Assembly (NCBI GenBank): GCA_964435085.1
Contig: CAYSXQ010000002.1
Location: 1 to 64,000, forward strand
Direction: 5' to 3'
DNA from: UBA917 sp964435085
GTDB lineage: Bacteria > Patescibacteriota > Patescibacteriia > Patescibacteriales > Patescibacteriaceae
DNA: 64,000 bases
Shown here: one piece after another, positions 9,357 through 17,228 of the stretch
Position numbering within the stretch: the stretch's first letter is position 1
Layout: the number at the start of each line of letters is the position of its first letter
Made by a program: the position numbers and the translations under genes
Notes under the pieces: model-generated
Seen by the model: only the letters and a program-made list of their open reading frames with translations
Told to the model about the DNA's origin: nothing
Databases searched by the model: none

Positions 9357-10502
9357 TTAACTGTCTTGTTTATCAAATTCACTCATAGCCAGACCAATAG
9401 CGACAGCCATACGTGGACCAATTTGCTCAAGAACTGGCTTAATTTCAACTGGATAAGCCACACGGAACCAAGGATCACCAATAACTACATTAACATCAAG
9501 CATAGTTGATAAGTATTCTGGTAGACCGTGGAGCATAGCGCTACCACCAGTGAGAATTATCTTCTCAACAGTATAACCTTCTTTACTACCAAAGACCTCT
9601 AGAATGTATTTAACTTCGTTAAAAATTGGAGCAACGATATCGCTGATCATCTTAGGCATAGCAGAGCCATCAGAACTAGCCGCTAGGTCATACTTAAATT
9701 GCTCAGCTTTTTCGAGGCTGATATTGAGATTCTTGCTAATAGCCTTAGTAATAGAAAGGCCGCCGACATCAATACTGCGACTAAGAACTGGCACACCTTT
9801 ATCAACAATGAAGATATTAGTTGAGTTAGCACCAATTTGAACAATCATGGAAGTGGCTTTGTCACTACCAATAAGTGAGCGGATTAGGCCAAAAATTTCA
9901 GTTTCGAGACTGACAAGGTTAAATTTAATAGTCTTAAAGGTATAAGCATAACTCTTGATAAGATTCTTAGGCGCGCCAATAAGCAAGACTTTGTTATTAG
10001 TCTTAGTCTTAGTCTTAGGTTTAGCCTCAGTAGCGGCGACTTCGGCTTTAGTTAATTTCATCTTAGCAAGATTATCTGACCAAAAAGATGATTTCTTTTG
10101 CAAGCCATCGTCGCTAATCTTCTGCCAACCGAGATAAATGTCTTTGAGTGGCAAAGGGATGACTTTTTTCGCCTCCCACTGTATGGCTGACTCAAGATCT
10201 TTAGCGCCAAGATTGCCACTAAGATTAATGATAGAGGAAAAGACAGTGTAGGTCGGTAGAGAGGAAACGACATTGTGACTAGAAGAAAAACCAGCCTTGC
10301 GCACAATGCTTTCAATGGTAGTGGTAATAGCTTTGATATCAATTTTATTAATGTCGGTGTAGTTGTCAGCCAGACGATCACTGAAACCGTAAGTTACCAA
10401 AGCGACTTTGTCTTGCTTCTTTTTTAATTCAACAACTTTAATGCTGGAGCTACCGATATCAATGCCTAAAAAACTATTATTTGATTCACCAAATAGACCC
10501 AT
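9357..10502 (-). CDS. pilM: Type IV pilus actin-like protein PilM
   Basis: A 381-residue cytoplasmic protein of the actin/FtsA-like ATPase fold. It opens with GLFGESNNSFLGIDIGSSSIKVVEL, containing the phosphate-1 motif FLGIDIGSSSIKVVEL. It has a second glycine-rich phosphate motif (MIVQIGANSTNIFIVD near residue 220) and the adenosine motif ILTGGSAMLHGLPEYL near 315. PilM binds the cytoplasmic tail of PilN and connects the membrane platform to the PilB motor. It is the first gene of a six-gene operon running to vanZ. A promoter lies about 45-70 bp upstream. Confidence 0.93.
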   Translation of the reverse strand: MGLFGESNNSFLGIDIGSSSIKVVELKKKQDKVALVTYGFSDRLADNYTDINKIDIKAITTTIESIVRKAGFSSSHNVVSSLPTYTVFSSIINLSGNLGAKDLESAIQWEAKKVIPLPLKDIYLGWQKISDDGLQKKSSFWSDNLAKMKLTKAEVAATEAKPKTKTKTNNKVLLIGAPKNLIKSYAYTFKTIKFNLVSLETEIFGLIRSLIGSDKATSMIVQIGANSTNIFIVDKGVPVLSRSIDVGGLSITKAISKNLNISLEKAEQFKYDLAASSDGSAMPKMISDIVAPIFNEVKYILEVFGSKEGYTVEKIILTGGSAMLHGLPEYLSTMLDVNVVIGDPWFRVAYPVEIKPVLEQIGPRMAVAIGLAMSEFDKQDS

Positions 10503-10544
10503 ATCTTTTTTGCAGTTTTTTAGCTAATGAAGTATAATGAGATT

Positions 10545-10572
10545 ATTATACAACAAAAACTTGAACTAACAA
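10545..10572 (-). promoter_or_regulatory. Promoter of the pilM operon
   Basis: On the minus strand TTGTTA (10567-10572) and a perfect TATAAT (10545-10550) are separated by 16 bp, about 40 bp upstream of the pilM ATG. Confidence 0.6.
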
Positions 10573-10628
10573 AGCGTTATATTATTACTTAGTGATTATA
10601 GCACAGCGTAAATAAAATCAAAAGCTAA

Positions 10629-11855
10629 ATGTCCGAGCAAACAAAAAAAATTCTTCTTATTAGTGCCTTCGTACTCATCGCTGCTAGTGCTAGCTACTTG
10701 CTGTGGCTAATGTTTACTGACTCAACAAAATTTGATAAAGATCCCAATGAACCAGCAGCGGTAAGTGGTAATCTGCCAGCCTCTGGACCGAACACAGGGA
10801 TAGTGCCAGTCACACCAGGTATTGATAACAATCTACCAGTTGACGAAACAGAAGAAAGAACAGAATCTCCGACAAAGCCAAGTGGCAGAGATAATAAAAT
10901 TTCCAGCCCTAACAACTTTCCCATCCTAGATGCTAGCCTGGACTCTAGTGGCACAACAGTGCAGTACTACGACCCACTAGATAAGAAATTTTATCGTCTT
11001 GATGACAATGGTGCACCTCAGGCCATCTCTGACAAGCCTTTTTACAAAGTTGACAAGGTGTCTTGGTCACCAGATCGCAACAAAGCAATCCTAGAATACC
11101 CAGACGGTAGTAAAAACATTTATAACTTCTCCGACCAAAGCCAAGTTAGCCTGCCGAAGCACTGGCAAGATTTTCAATTCTCTCCGAGCGGTGAACAGAT
11201 TGCCTTTAAGGCGATTGGTTATGAGCCGGAAAATCGTTGGCTATCCATCATGAATGCTGATGGAACTGGCGCGCAAAATATCGAGAAGCTAGGTGCTAAC
11301 GCCGACAAAGCCACGGTTAATTGGTCACCTAATCGTCAGATTGTGGCGACCTTTCAAGATGGGGCTGACTACAATCGCCAAGAAGTCTTTTTCATCGGTA
11401 CTAATCATGAGAATTTTAAGTCGATGCTAGTAGAGGGTCGTGGCTTCCAATCTAAATGGTCAACGACAGGTAATGAATTACTCTACAGCGTCTATTCTGA
11501 TTTTAATAATTACAAACCAAGCTTGTGGATAACTAATGCTAACGGCGACACCATCGGTCAAGACACTCAGCCGCTACAGATTGATACTTGGGCAAGTAAA
11601 TGTAGCTTTGCTAGCGACAAATTGCTCTACTGCGCAGTACCTAGGAGTCTAGCTGACGGTGCTGGTTGGTTACCACCAGAGACACTGGATACACCAGATG
11701 ATGTCTATGCCATTGATTTGGAAACTATGGCTAAGAGCTTGGTGATTGCTGAAGGTAATTATAATATGTCTAATTTGATTATTACTAAAGACGGTAATAC
11801 TCTATACTTTACGGATAATAAAACGGGTGGACTCTACAAACTGCCACTGAAATAA
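10629..11855 (+). CDS. Membrane-anchored beta-propeller (TolB/WD40-like) protein
   Basis: A 408-residue protein with one N-terminal membrane helix (about residues 8-29, ILLISAFVLIAASASYLLWL), a Pro/Thr/Asn-rich linker to about residue 95, and an extracytoplasmic domain of repeated blades. Blades are visible as VSWSPDRNKAILEYPDGS, FQFSPSGEQIAFKAIG, VNWSPNRQIVATFQDG and WSTTGNELLYSVYSDF, the pattern of TolB-type or PD40 beta-propellers. No catalytic motif is visible. A role in binding a surface partner is plausible but not shown. radA starts 2 bp downstream, so the two genes are co-transcribed. The genes diverge from the pilM operon. Confidence 0.75.
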   Translation: MSEQTKKILLISAFVLIAASASYLLWLMFTDSTKFDKDPNEPAAVSGNLPASGPNTGIVPVTPGIDNNLPVDETEERTESPTKPSGRDNKISSPNNFPILDASLDSSGTTVQYYDPLDKKFYRLDDNGAPQAISDKPFYKVDKVSWSPDRNKAILEYPDGSKNIYNFSDQSQVSLPKHWQDFQFSPSGEQIAFKAIGYEPENRWLSIMNADGTGAQNIEKLGANADKATVNWSPNRQIVATFQDGADYNRQEVFFIGTNHENFKSMLVEGRGFQSKWSTTGNELLYSVYSDFNNYKPSLWITNANGDTIGQDTQPLQIDTWASKCSFASDKLLYCAVPRSLADGAGWLPPETLDTPDDVYAIDLETMAKSLVIAEGNYNMSNLIITKDGNTLYFTDNKTGGLYKLPLK

Positions 11856-11857
11856 AT

Positions 11858-13222
11858 ATGAGCCAAAACAACCTCTATCACTGTTCTCACTGCGACGCCC
11901 AATTCCCTAAGTGGAGTGGGCGTTGTTCTGAATGCGGAACTTGGGGTAGCGTGGTACAATCAGCTGTGGCTGACTTTCCGATGATGAGCGTCACTAAGAA
12001 AGGCGGAGCTGTCGAAATAATTAAGCCCGCCGCTTTGATTGATTTAAATAAACTGGAGTCAACGAAAAATGAACATCGTCTGCAGACCGGTGTAGAAGAA
12101 ATCGACCGCGTCTTTGGTGGTGGCTTAGTTGATGGATCATTTATCTTGATTGGTGGTGAACCAGGTATTGGTAAGTCCACGATTGTGGCGCAGATTGCTA
12201 ATGCCATCGGTCAGAAGAACTTAGTGATCTATGCTAGTGGTGAAGAATCAACCACGCAGGTCAGTGCCCGCCTCAATCGTCTAGCTTGCAAATTAGACAA
12301 TATTAAATTTACCAGTGAGACTAATGCAGACAAGATCATTGCGGCGGCTATGGAAGCTAAGCCTCGCCTTTTGATCGTTGATTCTATTCAAACTATCTAT
12401 ACCGCGGAAGCGCCTGGTGAAGCCGGGAGCCTGACGCAGATTCGTGCTTCGGCGGCGAAGTTTTTGGGCCTAGCCAAGCAGCACAATATTACGATTATCT
12501 TGATCGGACATATTACGAAAGACGGGCAACTGGCTGGACCTAAGTCTCTCGAGCATATTGTCGATACGGTTATTTATTTAGAGACTGATTCGAGCCAGAA
12601 CTATCGCCTCTTGCGCGCGACCAAGAATCGCTTTGGTTCGATTAATGAAATTGGGATATTTGCCATGACTGGAACGGGCTTTGAAGCGGTTAGTAATTCT
12701 TCGGCGATCTTCTTGGAACAGTCCGAGACGGAGATGCCCGGCTCCGTGATTAGTGCGGTAATGGAAGGCACTCGCCCATTTCTGGTTGAGATTCAGGCCT
12801 TAGTGTCAAAGACCATCTTTGGCTATCCGCAGCGTAAGACCTCAGGCTTTGATGCTAATCGCTTGCAGGTGCTTGCCGCTGTCATGGCGAAGCGTAGTAA
12901 GATTAATCTGATGACGCAGGATATTATTTTGAATATGGTTGGTGGTCTCAAGATTAATGATCCAGGACTAGACCTGGCAGTGTGCTTAGCTATTACTTCG
13001 TCGATGCTTAACAAGGCGATCAAGCGTGATTGGCTGGTGCTGGGTGAAGTGGGCCTGGGCGGAGAGATTCGGCCAGTGACAAGACTAGATGATAAACTCC
13101 GAGAAGCGGAGAAGCTTGGTTTTACGACAGCGATTATTCCTGATCAGAAGACGCAAGTCACGTCTGGCGGGATCAGTATTATTAGAGTGAAGAATATTTC
13201 TGAGGCGATTGGTAAAATTTAG
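11858..13222 (+). CDS. radA: DNA repair protein RadA
   Basis: A 454-residue branch-migration helicase that extends recombination intermediates together with RecA. The N-terminal zinc finger uses C9, C12, C23 and C26. A RecA-like ATPase follows with Walker A GGEPGIGKST near residue 100 and Walker B LLIVDSIQT near 170. The RadA-specific KNRFG motif lies near 255. The C-terminal Lon-like domain covers about 290-454 without a protease dyad, as usual for RadA. All hallmarks are intact and the length is normal. No Shine-Dalgarno is visible; translation is probably coupled to the propeller gene 2 bp upstream. Confidence 0.97.
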   Translation: MSQNNLYHCSHCDAQFPKWSGRCSECGTWGSVVQSAVADFPMMSVTKKGGAVEIIKPAALIDLNKLESTKNEHRLQTGVEEIDRVFGGGLVDGSFILIGGEPGIGKSTIVAQIANAIGQKNLVIYASGEESTTQVSARLNRLACKLDNIKFTSETNADKIIAAAMEAKPRLLIVDSIQTIYTAEAPGEAGSLTQIRASAAKFLGLAKQHNITIILIGHITKDGQLAGPKSLEHIVDTVIYLETDSSQNYRLLRATKNRFGSINEIGIFAMTGTGFEAVSNSSAIFLEQSETEMPGSVISAVMEGTRPFLVEIQALVSKTIFGYPQRKTSGFDANRLQVLAAVMAKRSKINLMTQDIILNMVGGLKINDPGLDLAVCLAITSSMLNKAIKRDWLVLGEVGLGGEIRPVTRLDDKLREAEKLGFTTAIIPDQKTQVTSGGISIIRVKNISEAIGKI

Positions 13223-13232
13223 AAATAAAAAA

Positions 13233-13259
13233 TCCCTTTAAACAATTAGTTCAAAGGGA
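13233..13259 (-). terminator. Hairpin terminator of the 13266-13706 gene
   Basis: Arms TCCCTTT and AAAGGGA enclose a 13-nt loop. On the minus strand the hairpin is followed by a T-rich run (13224-13232). It lies 7 bp after the stop of the minus-strand gene and just after radA on the other side. Confidence 0.7.
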
Positions 13260-13265
13260 CTTGGC

Positions 13266-13706
13266 TTAGGATTTTTGTCTTGTAATTATTAAACGAACAC
13301 CTGGATCCCAGAAAGATGGCTCTAGATAACTAGAAGTACTTTCAAAGTAACCACCAGCGGTCTTAAGAGCGACAATAATGACAAACAGATTAGCAGGCCC
13401 TACCTTGCCTAATGAATATCTTTTACTAAGAAAAAGATTGGCTCTACCGCCAAGCTTATCCTTGTACTTGTGGTAAAAATCTTCTCGAGCAGAATCAGTC
13501 ATTAATAACTTATCAAAGTCTAAGCCTAAAGACTCATACACCATAGCAGTAGTGGCCATTTGCACCAATTCATAGACTTGGTAATGCTCATTTTGCCAGA
13601 CTAGACTGAGTATGCGACGACTTCTTTTAGAAACAAAATACATTAAGTAGCCAATTGACAACAAGACCACCACGGCAAATAAAATCAGCCTTAGCTCTAC
13701 ACTCAT
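13266..13706 (-). CDS. Orphan membrane-anchored protein
   Basis: A 146-residue protein that I do not recognise. One N-terminal helix (residues about 5-26, LRLILFAVVVLLSIGYLMYF) is followed by a basic stop-transfer segment (SKRSRR) and a roughly 115-residue soluble domain. The topology predicts the soluble part in the cytoplasm if the basic segment follows the inside-positive rule. The gene forms its own transcription unit: a perfect TTGACA-17 bp-TATAAT promoter, Shine-Dalgarno TAGGAGT 6-8 nt before the ATG, and a terminator after the stop. That strong signal set differs from the neighbouring housekeeping genes. Confidence 0.8.
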   Translation of the reverse strand: MSVELRLILFAVVVLLSIGYLMYFVSKRSRRILSLVWQNEHYQVYELVQMATTAMVYESLGLDFDKLLMTDSAREDFYHKYKDKLGGRANLFLSKRYSLGKVGPANLFVIIVALKTAGGYFESTSSYLEPSFWDPGVRLIITRQKS

Positions 13707-13751
13707 TTTGAAACTCCTAAATATGAAGAAGAACGATAATTAATAATTGTG

Positions 13752-13780
13752 ATTATATCATTATTAGCTGTTTTTGTCAA
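13752..13780 (-). promoter_or_regulatory. Consensus sigma-70-type promoter
   Basis: Perfect TTGACA (13775-13780) and perfect TATAAT (13752-13757) with a 17-bp spacer on the minus strand, about 45 bp upstream of the 13706 start. Confidence 0.85.
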
Positions 13781-13789
13781 TAAATGCGT

Positions 13790-13923
13790 AATTCCCCTCT
13801 TGAGAGGGGTGCCCGCTAGGGTGGGGTATGTAATGTTTACTTTGACTAAGCATTTTTTAAAAACCAACGGTGCTTACGCCGGACATACCCCGGCCTCCAG
13901 CCACCCCTCTCAAGAGGGGAATT
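13790..13923. repeat. Long inverted repeat, MITE-like palindrome
   Basis: Two arms of about 40 bp (13790-13831 and about 13883-13923) are nearly perfect inverted copies around a 50-bp centre. Each arm begins with a smaller palindrome (CCCCTCTTGAGAGGGG). It sits between convergent or tandem genes with no ORF inside. This looks like a non-autonomous mobile or REP-like element. Confidence 0.75.
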
Positions 13924-13942
13924 AAAAACTGCTAGTTTTTGT

Positions 13943-14632
13943 TTATTTTGACTTGCGATTAGCCTTACGCCAATCATTAATAGCTTGATGATTACCGGAC
14001 AATAATACTTCTGGAACAGTTAATTCTTTGCCATTGGCCTTGAAAACTGGCGGTTTAGTGTATTGAGGATATTCCAAAATCCCCTCTTCACTGTGTGATT
14101 CGTCTTGGTGGCTAGCTTCGTTGCCGAGGACGCCTGGTAGGAGCCTGGTGATGCTATCGACCATGATCATGGCGCCGAGCTCGCCTCCAGTCAGGACATA
14201 GTCGCCGATAGAGACTTCTTCGTCGATGAAGTGCAAGATGCGGTCGTCGACGCCTTCGTAGCGACCGCAGATGAGGATTAGCTCGTCGAGATGACTGTAG
14301 TTAGCGGCAGTGCTTTGAGTCCAGGTTTTGCCTTTGGCGGAGAGTAGGACTATTTTGCGCTTCGGTTTATTTACTAAATTTTTGAGTTTGCCGAAGAGAC
14401 TTTGCTTGGTGAGTTTTTGTAAAGCGGCGTAGATGGGTTCGATCTTCATGACCATGCCGGCGCCACCACCGTAAGGAGTGTCGTCGACAGTGTGATGTTT
14501 GTCGCAAGTGAACTCTCTGAGGTCTTGGATTTCGATTTTGATAGCGTCTTTGCTTTGAGCACGTTTAATAATACTTTCGTTGAAGTAGCTGGTGAAAATT
14601 TCGGGAAAAATAGTTATAATTTTTATTAACAT
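13943..14632 (-). CDS. trmD: tRNA (guanine-37-N1)-methyltransferase TrmD
   Basis: A 229-residue SPOUT methyltransferase that makes m1G37 next to the anticodon and prevents frameshifting. The start MLIKIITIFPEIFTSYF is the normal TrmD N-terminus. The S-adenosylmethionine-binding trefoil knot is visible as LICGRYEGVDDR, SIGDYVLTGGELGAM and LLPGVLGNEASHQDESH. The frame is open upstream to an ATG at 14737, but those 35 extra codons are encoded by a palindromic repeat (14643-14719), so the start at 14632 is chosen. Only a weak ribosome-binding site is visible. The gene follows khpA, but a terminator and the repeat lie between them. Confidence 0.95.
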   Translation of the reverse strand: MLIKIITIFPEIFTSYFNESIIKRAQSKDAIKIEIQDLREFTCDKHHTVDDTPYGGGAGMVMKIEPIYAALQKLTKQSLFGKLKNLVNKPKRKIVLLSAKGKTWTQSTAANYSHLDELILICGRYEGVDDRILHFIDEEVSIGDYVLTGGELGAMIMVDSITRLLPGVLGNEASHQDESHSEEGILEYPQYTKPPVFKANGKELTVPEVLLSGNHQAINDWRKANRKSK

Positions 14633-14642
14633 AAAAAATCTT

Positions 14643-14719
14643 GTCATTCCGGGCCGCGACCCGGAATCCACGTCTTTCGATGCAAACGAACGTGGATCCC
14701 CGCAGTCGCGAGGATGACG
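14643..14719. repeat. Palindromic repeat of the GTCATTCC...GGATGAC type
   Basis: The element starts GTCATTCC and ends GGATGAC, with internal complementary segments (GGGCCGCGACCCGGAATCCACG and CGTGGATCC). It is inserted directly upstream of trmD. A second, partial copy with the same GTGGATCCCCGCA and CGCGAGGATGACG segments is at 59420-59448. Confidence 0.7.
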
Positions 14720-14735
14720 GTAAAGCCTTTTAAAC

Positions 14736-14762
14736 AAAAGCCACAGTCAGACTGTGGCTTTT
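14736..14762 (-). terminator. Hairpin terminator after khpA
   Basis: A perfect 12-13 bp stem (AAAGCCACAGTC with GACTGTGGCTTT) with almost no loop lies 18 bp after the khpA stop. The poly-T tail on the minus strand is short, so termination strength is uncertain. Confidence 0.6.
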
Positions 14763-14780
14763 GTCAGTAACTAGCTGTAA

Positions 14781-15128
14781 TTAGATAGTAAGGTCATCAA
14801 GACTAGAAGTGTCGATTTCCTGATCAAGAGTATTGTCTTCAATCTTAGCAGCGCTCTTCATGCCGCCTTTCATACCACCGTTTGGTTCGTAGATTTTCAA
14901 GTTGACACGAGCATTGTTCTTAGCGCCGACAATCTTGAGCAAAGTGCGGATAGCTTGAGCAGTCTGACCTTTGCGGCCAATGACGTAACCCATATCAGCC
15001 TGATCAATCTTGAGGGTCAAAAGGACACCCATCTCGTCAACGGTTCTTTCAACAGAAACTTTCTCTGGAGCGCCGACAATAGCTTTGACTAAGGTCTCTA
15101 GAAATTCTTTATCTTTGAATACTTCCAT
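14781..15128 (-). CDS. khpA: KH-domain RNA-binding protein KhpA
   Basis: A 115-residue protein with a single KH domain. Its GxxG loop is GRKG at residues 51-54 inside DMGYVIGRKGQTAQAIRTLL. This is the KhpA/YlqC family, which in Firmicutes pairs with KhpB/Jag and binds small RNAs and mRNAs linked to cell-wall growth. The C-terminal 30 residues are a Gly/Met/Asp tail beyond the normal fold. It is the first gene upstream of trmD, the usual neighbour in many bacteria, but a terminator and repeat separate them here. It has a strong promoter about 90 bp upstream. Confidence 0.9.
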   Translation of the reverse strand: MEVFKDKEFLETLVKAIVGAPEKVSVERTVDEMGVLLTLKIDQADMGYVIGRKGQTAQAIRTLLKIVGAKNNARVNLKIYEPNGGMKGGMKSAAKIEDNTLDQEIDTSSLDDLTI

Positions 15129-15213
15129 AGGTTTTGCTATCTAAGTCCCAAGTCTGAACCGGGAATAGACAATCTTTAATTTGTTAAACAGCCGGAGTCG
15201 GCTCTTACAGTTT

Positions 15214-15241
15214 ATTATAATTGATTAGTATCAGATGTCAA
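15214..15241 (-). promoter_or_regulatory. Promoter of khpA
   Basis: Perfect TTGACA (15236-15241) and perfect TATAAT (15214-15219) with a 16-bp spacer on the minus strand. The roughly 80-nt leader contains a small hairpin (AGCCG-ACTC-CGGCT at 15190-15203). Confidence 0.75.
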
Positions 15242-15265
15242 TTAAGGAATTTGTAGATACAAATT

Positions 15266-15355
15266 AGTTAGAAAGTTTGAAAGTTAGAAAGTTGAAAGTA
15301 GGTGGAAATTTAGAGAACTTTATACTTTCTAACTTTTTAACTTTCTACTTTGTTT
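15266..15355. repeat. A/T-rich imperfect palindrome after tsf
   Basis: Multiple AAAGTTAGAAAGTT-type units on one side face TACTTTCTAACTTTTTAACT-type units on the other. It lies immediately after the tsf stop and could fold into a long A/T-rich stem that ends the rpsB-tsf transcript. It is related in style to the AAAAAGTAAAATCT family found elsewhere in the window. Confidence 0.6.
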
Positions 15356-16156
15356 TTAGAGACTGAATCTGACGAACTTCAAGACCTTGACTGCACCAAG
15401 AACATCCTGAACCTTCTGCTTATCGTCCTTGATATATTCCTGTTTAATCAAACAGACTTCTTCGTAATACTTGTTAACCTTACCCGGCATGATTTTATCA
15501 ATCATTTCGACAGGCTTACCTTCACGGACCAAGATCTCACGGTAGACGTCTTGTTCTTTAGCTAGTTCAGTCTGATCAACTTCTTCAGGATTGATATAGC
15601 GAGGGTTGGCTGCGGCGACTTGCATAGCAATGTCACGAGCTAGATCGGCCTTGTCAGCAGTATCGAGACTAACTAGAACACCGATAGTACCACCAGCGTG
15701 CAAGTAAGCAGCGACGGTACCGACTGACTTAGTAACAGAGAAATTTTTGATTTCCATCTTCTCACCAATAGTACCAGACATGTGGTCGAGACTGGTTTTG
15801 ACAGTGTCGCCGCTGGCCATTGGCAAAGCGTGTAAAGCATCTAGATCAGCTGGTTCATTAGCAGTAATCAAAGCAAGGATTTCGTCGACAAACTTCTGGA
15901 ACTGTTCGTTACGAGCGACGAAGTCGGTCTCACAATTAACTTGTAGCATGTAGCCGGTCTTAGCATCCGCACTGACAGCAAGCTTGATGACACCTTCGCT
16001 AGTTTCGTTCTCGCTACGCTTAGCAGCCTTAGCGATACCTTTCTTACGCAAGATTTCAACAGCCTTTTCGATGTCGCCACTAGCTTCATCAAGAGCCTTT
16101 TTGCATTCCATCATGCCAGCACCGGTTTTTTCTCTAAGAAGTTTAATTTCCTCCAT
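15356..16156 (-). CDS. tsf: Elongation factor Ts
   Basis: A 266-residue guanine nucleotide exchange factor for EF-Tu. The N-terminal UBA-like segment (EEIKLLREKTGAGMMECKKA) and the catalytic TDFVAR motif near residue 80 (VNCETDFVARNEQF) are intact. The length is close to that of standard EF-Ts. It follows rpsB by 20 bp in the classical rpsB-tsf order, so both are on one transcript under the rpsB leader. The C-terminal end follows directly into an A/T-rich palindrome that may terminate transcription. Confidence 0.96.
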   Translation of the reverse strand: MEEIKLLREKTGAGMMECKKALDEASGDIEKAVEILRKKGIAKAAKRSENETSEGVIKLAVSADAKTGYMLQVNCETDFVARNEQFQKFVDEILALITANEPADLDALHALPMASGDTVKTSLDHMSGTIGEKMEIKNFSVTKSVGTVAAYLHAGGTIGVLVSLDTADKADLARDIAMQVAAANPRYINPEEVDQTELAKEQDVYREILVREGKPVEMIDKIMPGKVNKYYEEVCLIKQEYIKDDKQKVQDVLGAVKVLKFVRFSL

Positions 16157-16176
16157 ATGATTAGAGTTAGAAAATA

Positions 16177-16902
16177 TTAATTAGTTTTGTTAGCAGTGTT
16201 TGAGCTGGCTGATTTGGCAGCCTTAGCACGACCAGCGGCGACAGCATCTTTGGCAACATTCAAGATCAGAGCGATAGCCTTGCTAGCGTCGTCGTTAGCT
16301 GGGATGACATACTGAATACCCTCAGGATTGACGTTGGTATCACAGACAGCGATGATTGGGACATTGCGCTTCTTAGCTTCAGCAAGAGCAGTCTTTTCGA
16401 CTTTGAGATCCCAGATGAAGATAGCGTCAGGAAGTTTGTTAAGATCAACTAGACCACCGACAGCTAAATCCAATTTAGCAATCTGACGATCGAATTGTAA
16501 TTGTTCTTTTTTAGTATATTTAGAAAGCTTGCCAGCATCACGCTTTTCAACTAGATCTTTGAATTTGCGGATAGACTTCTTGATGATAGCGAAGTTGGTC
16601 ATAGTACCACCGAGCCAATGTTCACAAACAAAAGGCATATTCATTTCGAGAGCAGCCTTCTTGATAGCGACTTTAACCTGTGGCTTAGTACCGACAAAGA
16701 GAACATTCTTGCCACTTGCGGTTAGTTCGGTGATAAAAGTCATAGCCTTGTCTAAGTTCTCACGAGACTTAACGAGGTCGATGATGTGGACGCCTTTGCG
16801 AGCACTAAAAATGTATGGCTTCATCTTTGGATGCCATTTAGAACTGCGGTGTCCGAAGTGCATGCCCGCCTTGAGCATCTCTTCTACTGATGGTAGGGTC
16901 AT
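16177..16902 (-). CDS. rpsB: 30S ribosomal protein uS2
   Basis: A 241-residue small-subunit protein. Hallmarks are LPSVEEMLKAGMHFGHRSSK at the start, KWHPKMKPYIFSARKGVHII, and PDAIFIWDLKVEKTALAEAK near residue 160. The C-terminal 20 residues are an Ala/Lys/Ser tail. A Shine-Dalgarno-like AAAGGAAA precedes the ATG. The gene has a strong promoter and a roughly 115-nt leader predicted to fold into several helices, which suggests autoregulation by S2 as known in other bacteria. Confidence 0.97.
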   Translation of the reverse strand: MTLPSVEEMLKAGMHFGHRSSKWHPKMKPYIFSARKGVHIIDLVKSRENLDKAMTFITELTASGKNVLFVGTKPQVKVAIKKAALEMNMPFVCEHWLGGTMTNFAIIKKSIRKFKDLVEKRDAGKLSKYTKKEQLQFDRQIAKLDLAVGGLVDLNKLPDAIFIWDLKVEKTALAEAKKRNVPIIAVCDTNVNPEGIQYVIPANDDASKAIALILNVAKDAVAAGRAKAAKSASSNTANKTN

Positions 16903-16919
16903 ATTTTCCTTTGTGCCTC

Positions 16920-17019
16920 TGTCTCAACAGCTGTTATTTCCGCGACGCGGAAGCAAGGAATTGCTATAAAATGAGACATGAGAGATTAATTCATAAAAGC
17001 ATGATCACTTGGGTCATGC
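16920..17019 (-). promoter_or_regulatory. Structured 5' leader of rpsB
   Basis: On the minus strand the leader contains a hairpin (GCATGA at 17014-17019 with TCATGC at 16999-17004), then a multibranch element closed by TGTCTCA (16972-16978) and TGAGACA (16920-16926). Inside it are the hairpins GCAA-TTCC-TTGC (16953-16964) and TTCCGC-GTC-GCGGAA (16938-16952), and the palindrome AACAGCTGTT (16926-16935), which overlaps the closing stem by one base. The element ends 17 nt before the rpsB ATG. Autoregulation by S2 is an inference. Confidence 0.55.
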
Positions 17020-17025
17020 AGGAAA

Positions 17026-17054
17026 ATGATATAATATTGGTCTAATTTTGTCAA
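17026..17054 (-). promoter_or_regulatory. Promoter of rpsB-tsf
   Basis: Perfect TTGACA (17049-17054), 17-bp spacer, TATCAT (17026-17031) on the minus strand. Predicted transcription start is near 17019, just before the first leader hairpin. Confidence 0.65.
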
Positions 17055-17063
17055 CATTAATAA

Positions 17064-17139
17064 GGTAAAAGTAAAATCTAAAAAGTAAAAAGACAGTAAT
17101 TTTAGATCTTTTTCCTTTTTACTTTTAAATTTTTACTTA
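17064..17139. repeat. AAAAAGTAAAATCT-family palindrome (copy 1)
   Basis: The left arm has AAAAGTAAAATCTAAAAAG and the right arm has the inverted CTTTTTCCTTTTTACTTTT. It fills the space between the divergent rpsB and rpmE promoters. The 16903-17228 intergenic stretch therefore holds the rpsB leader and promoter, this repeat, and the rpmE promoter, with no gene. Confidence 0.65.
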
Positions 17140-17175
17140 AAATTGCTTAATATTAGCCAAATGTATCGCTTAGAC

Positions 17176-17204
17176 TAGACAAAACAAAGACTCCATGATA
17201 TAGT
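17176..17204 (+). promoter_or_regulatory. Promoter of rpmE
   Basis: TAGACA (17176-17181), 17-bp spacer, TATAGT (17199-17204), followed 24 bp later by the rpmE ATG. Confidence 0.6.
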
Positions 17205-17228
17205 CGGTAGGAATTTTAAATTACTTAT

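Noticed and set aside
14633..14737. An upstream ATG that would lengthen TrmD by 35 residues
   Set aside because: The added codons come from a palindromic repeat and TrmD families start at the internal Met; the shorter start is preferred.
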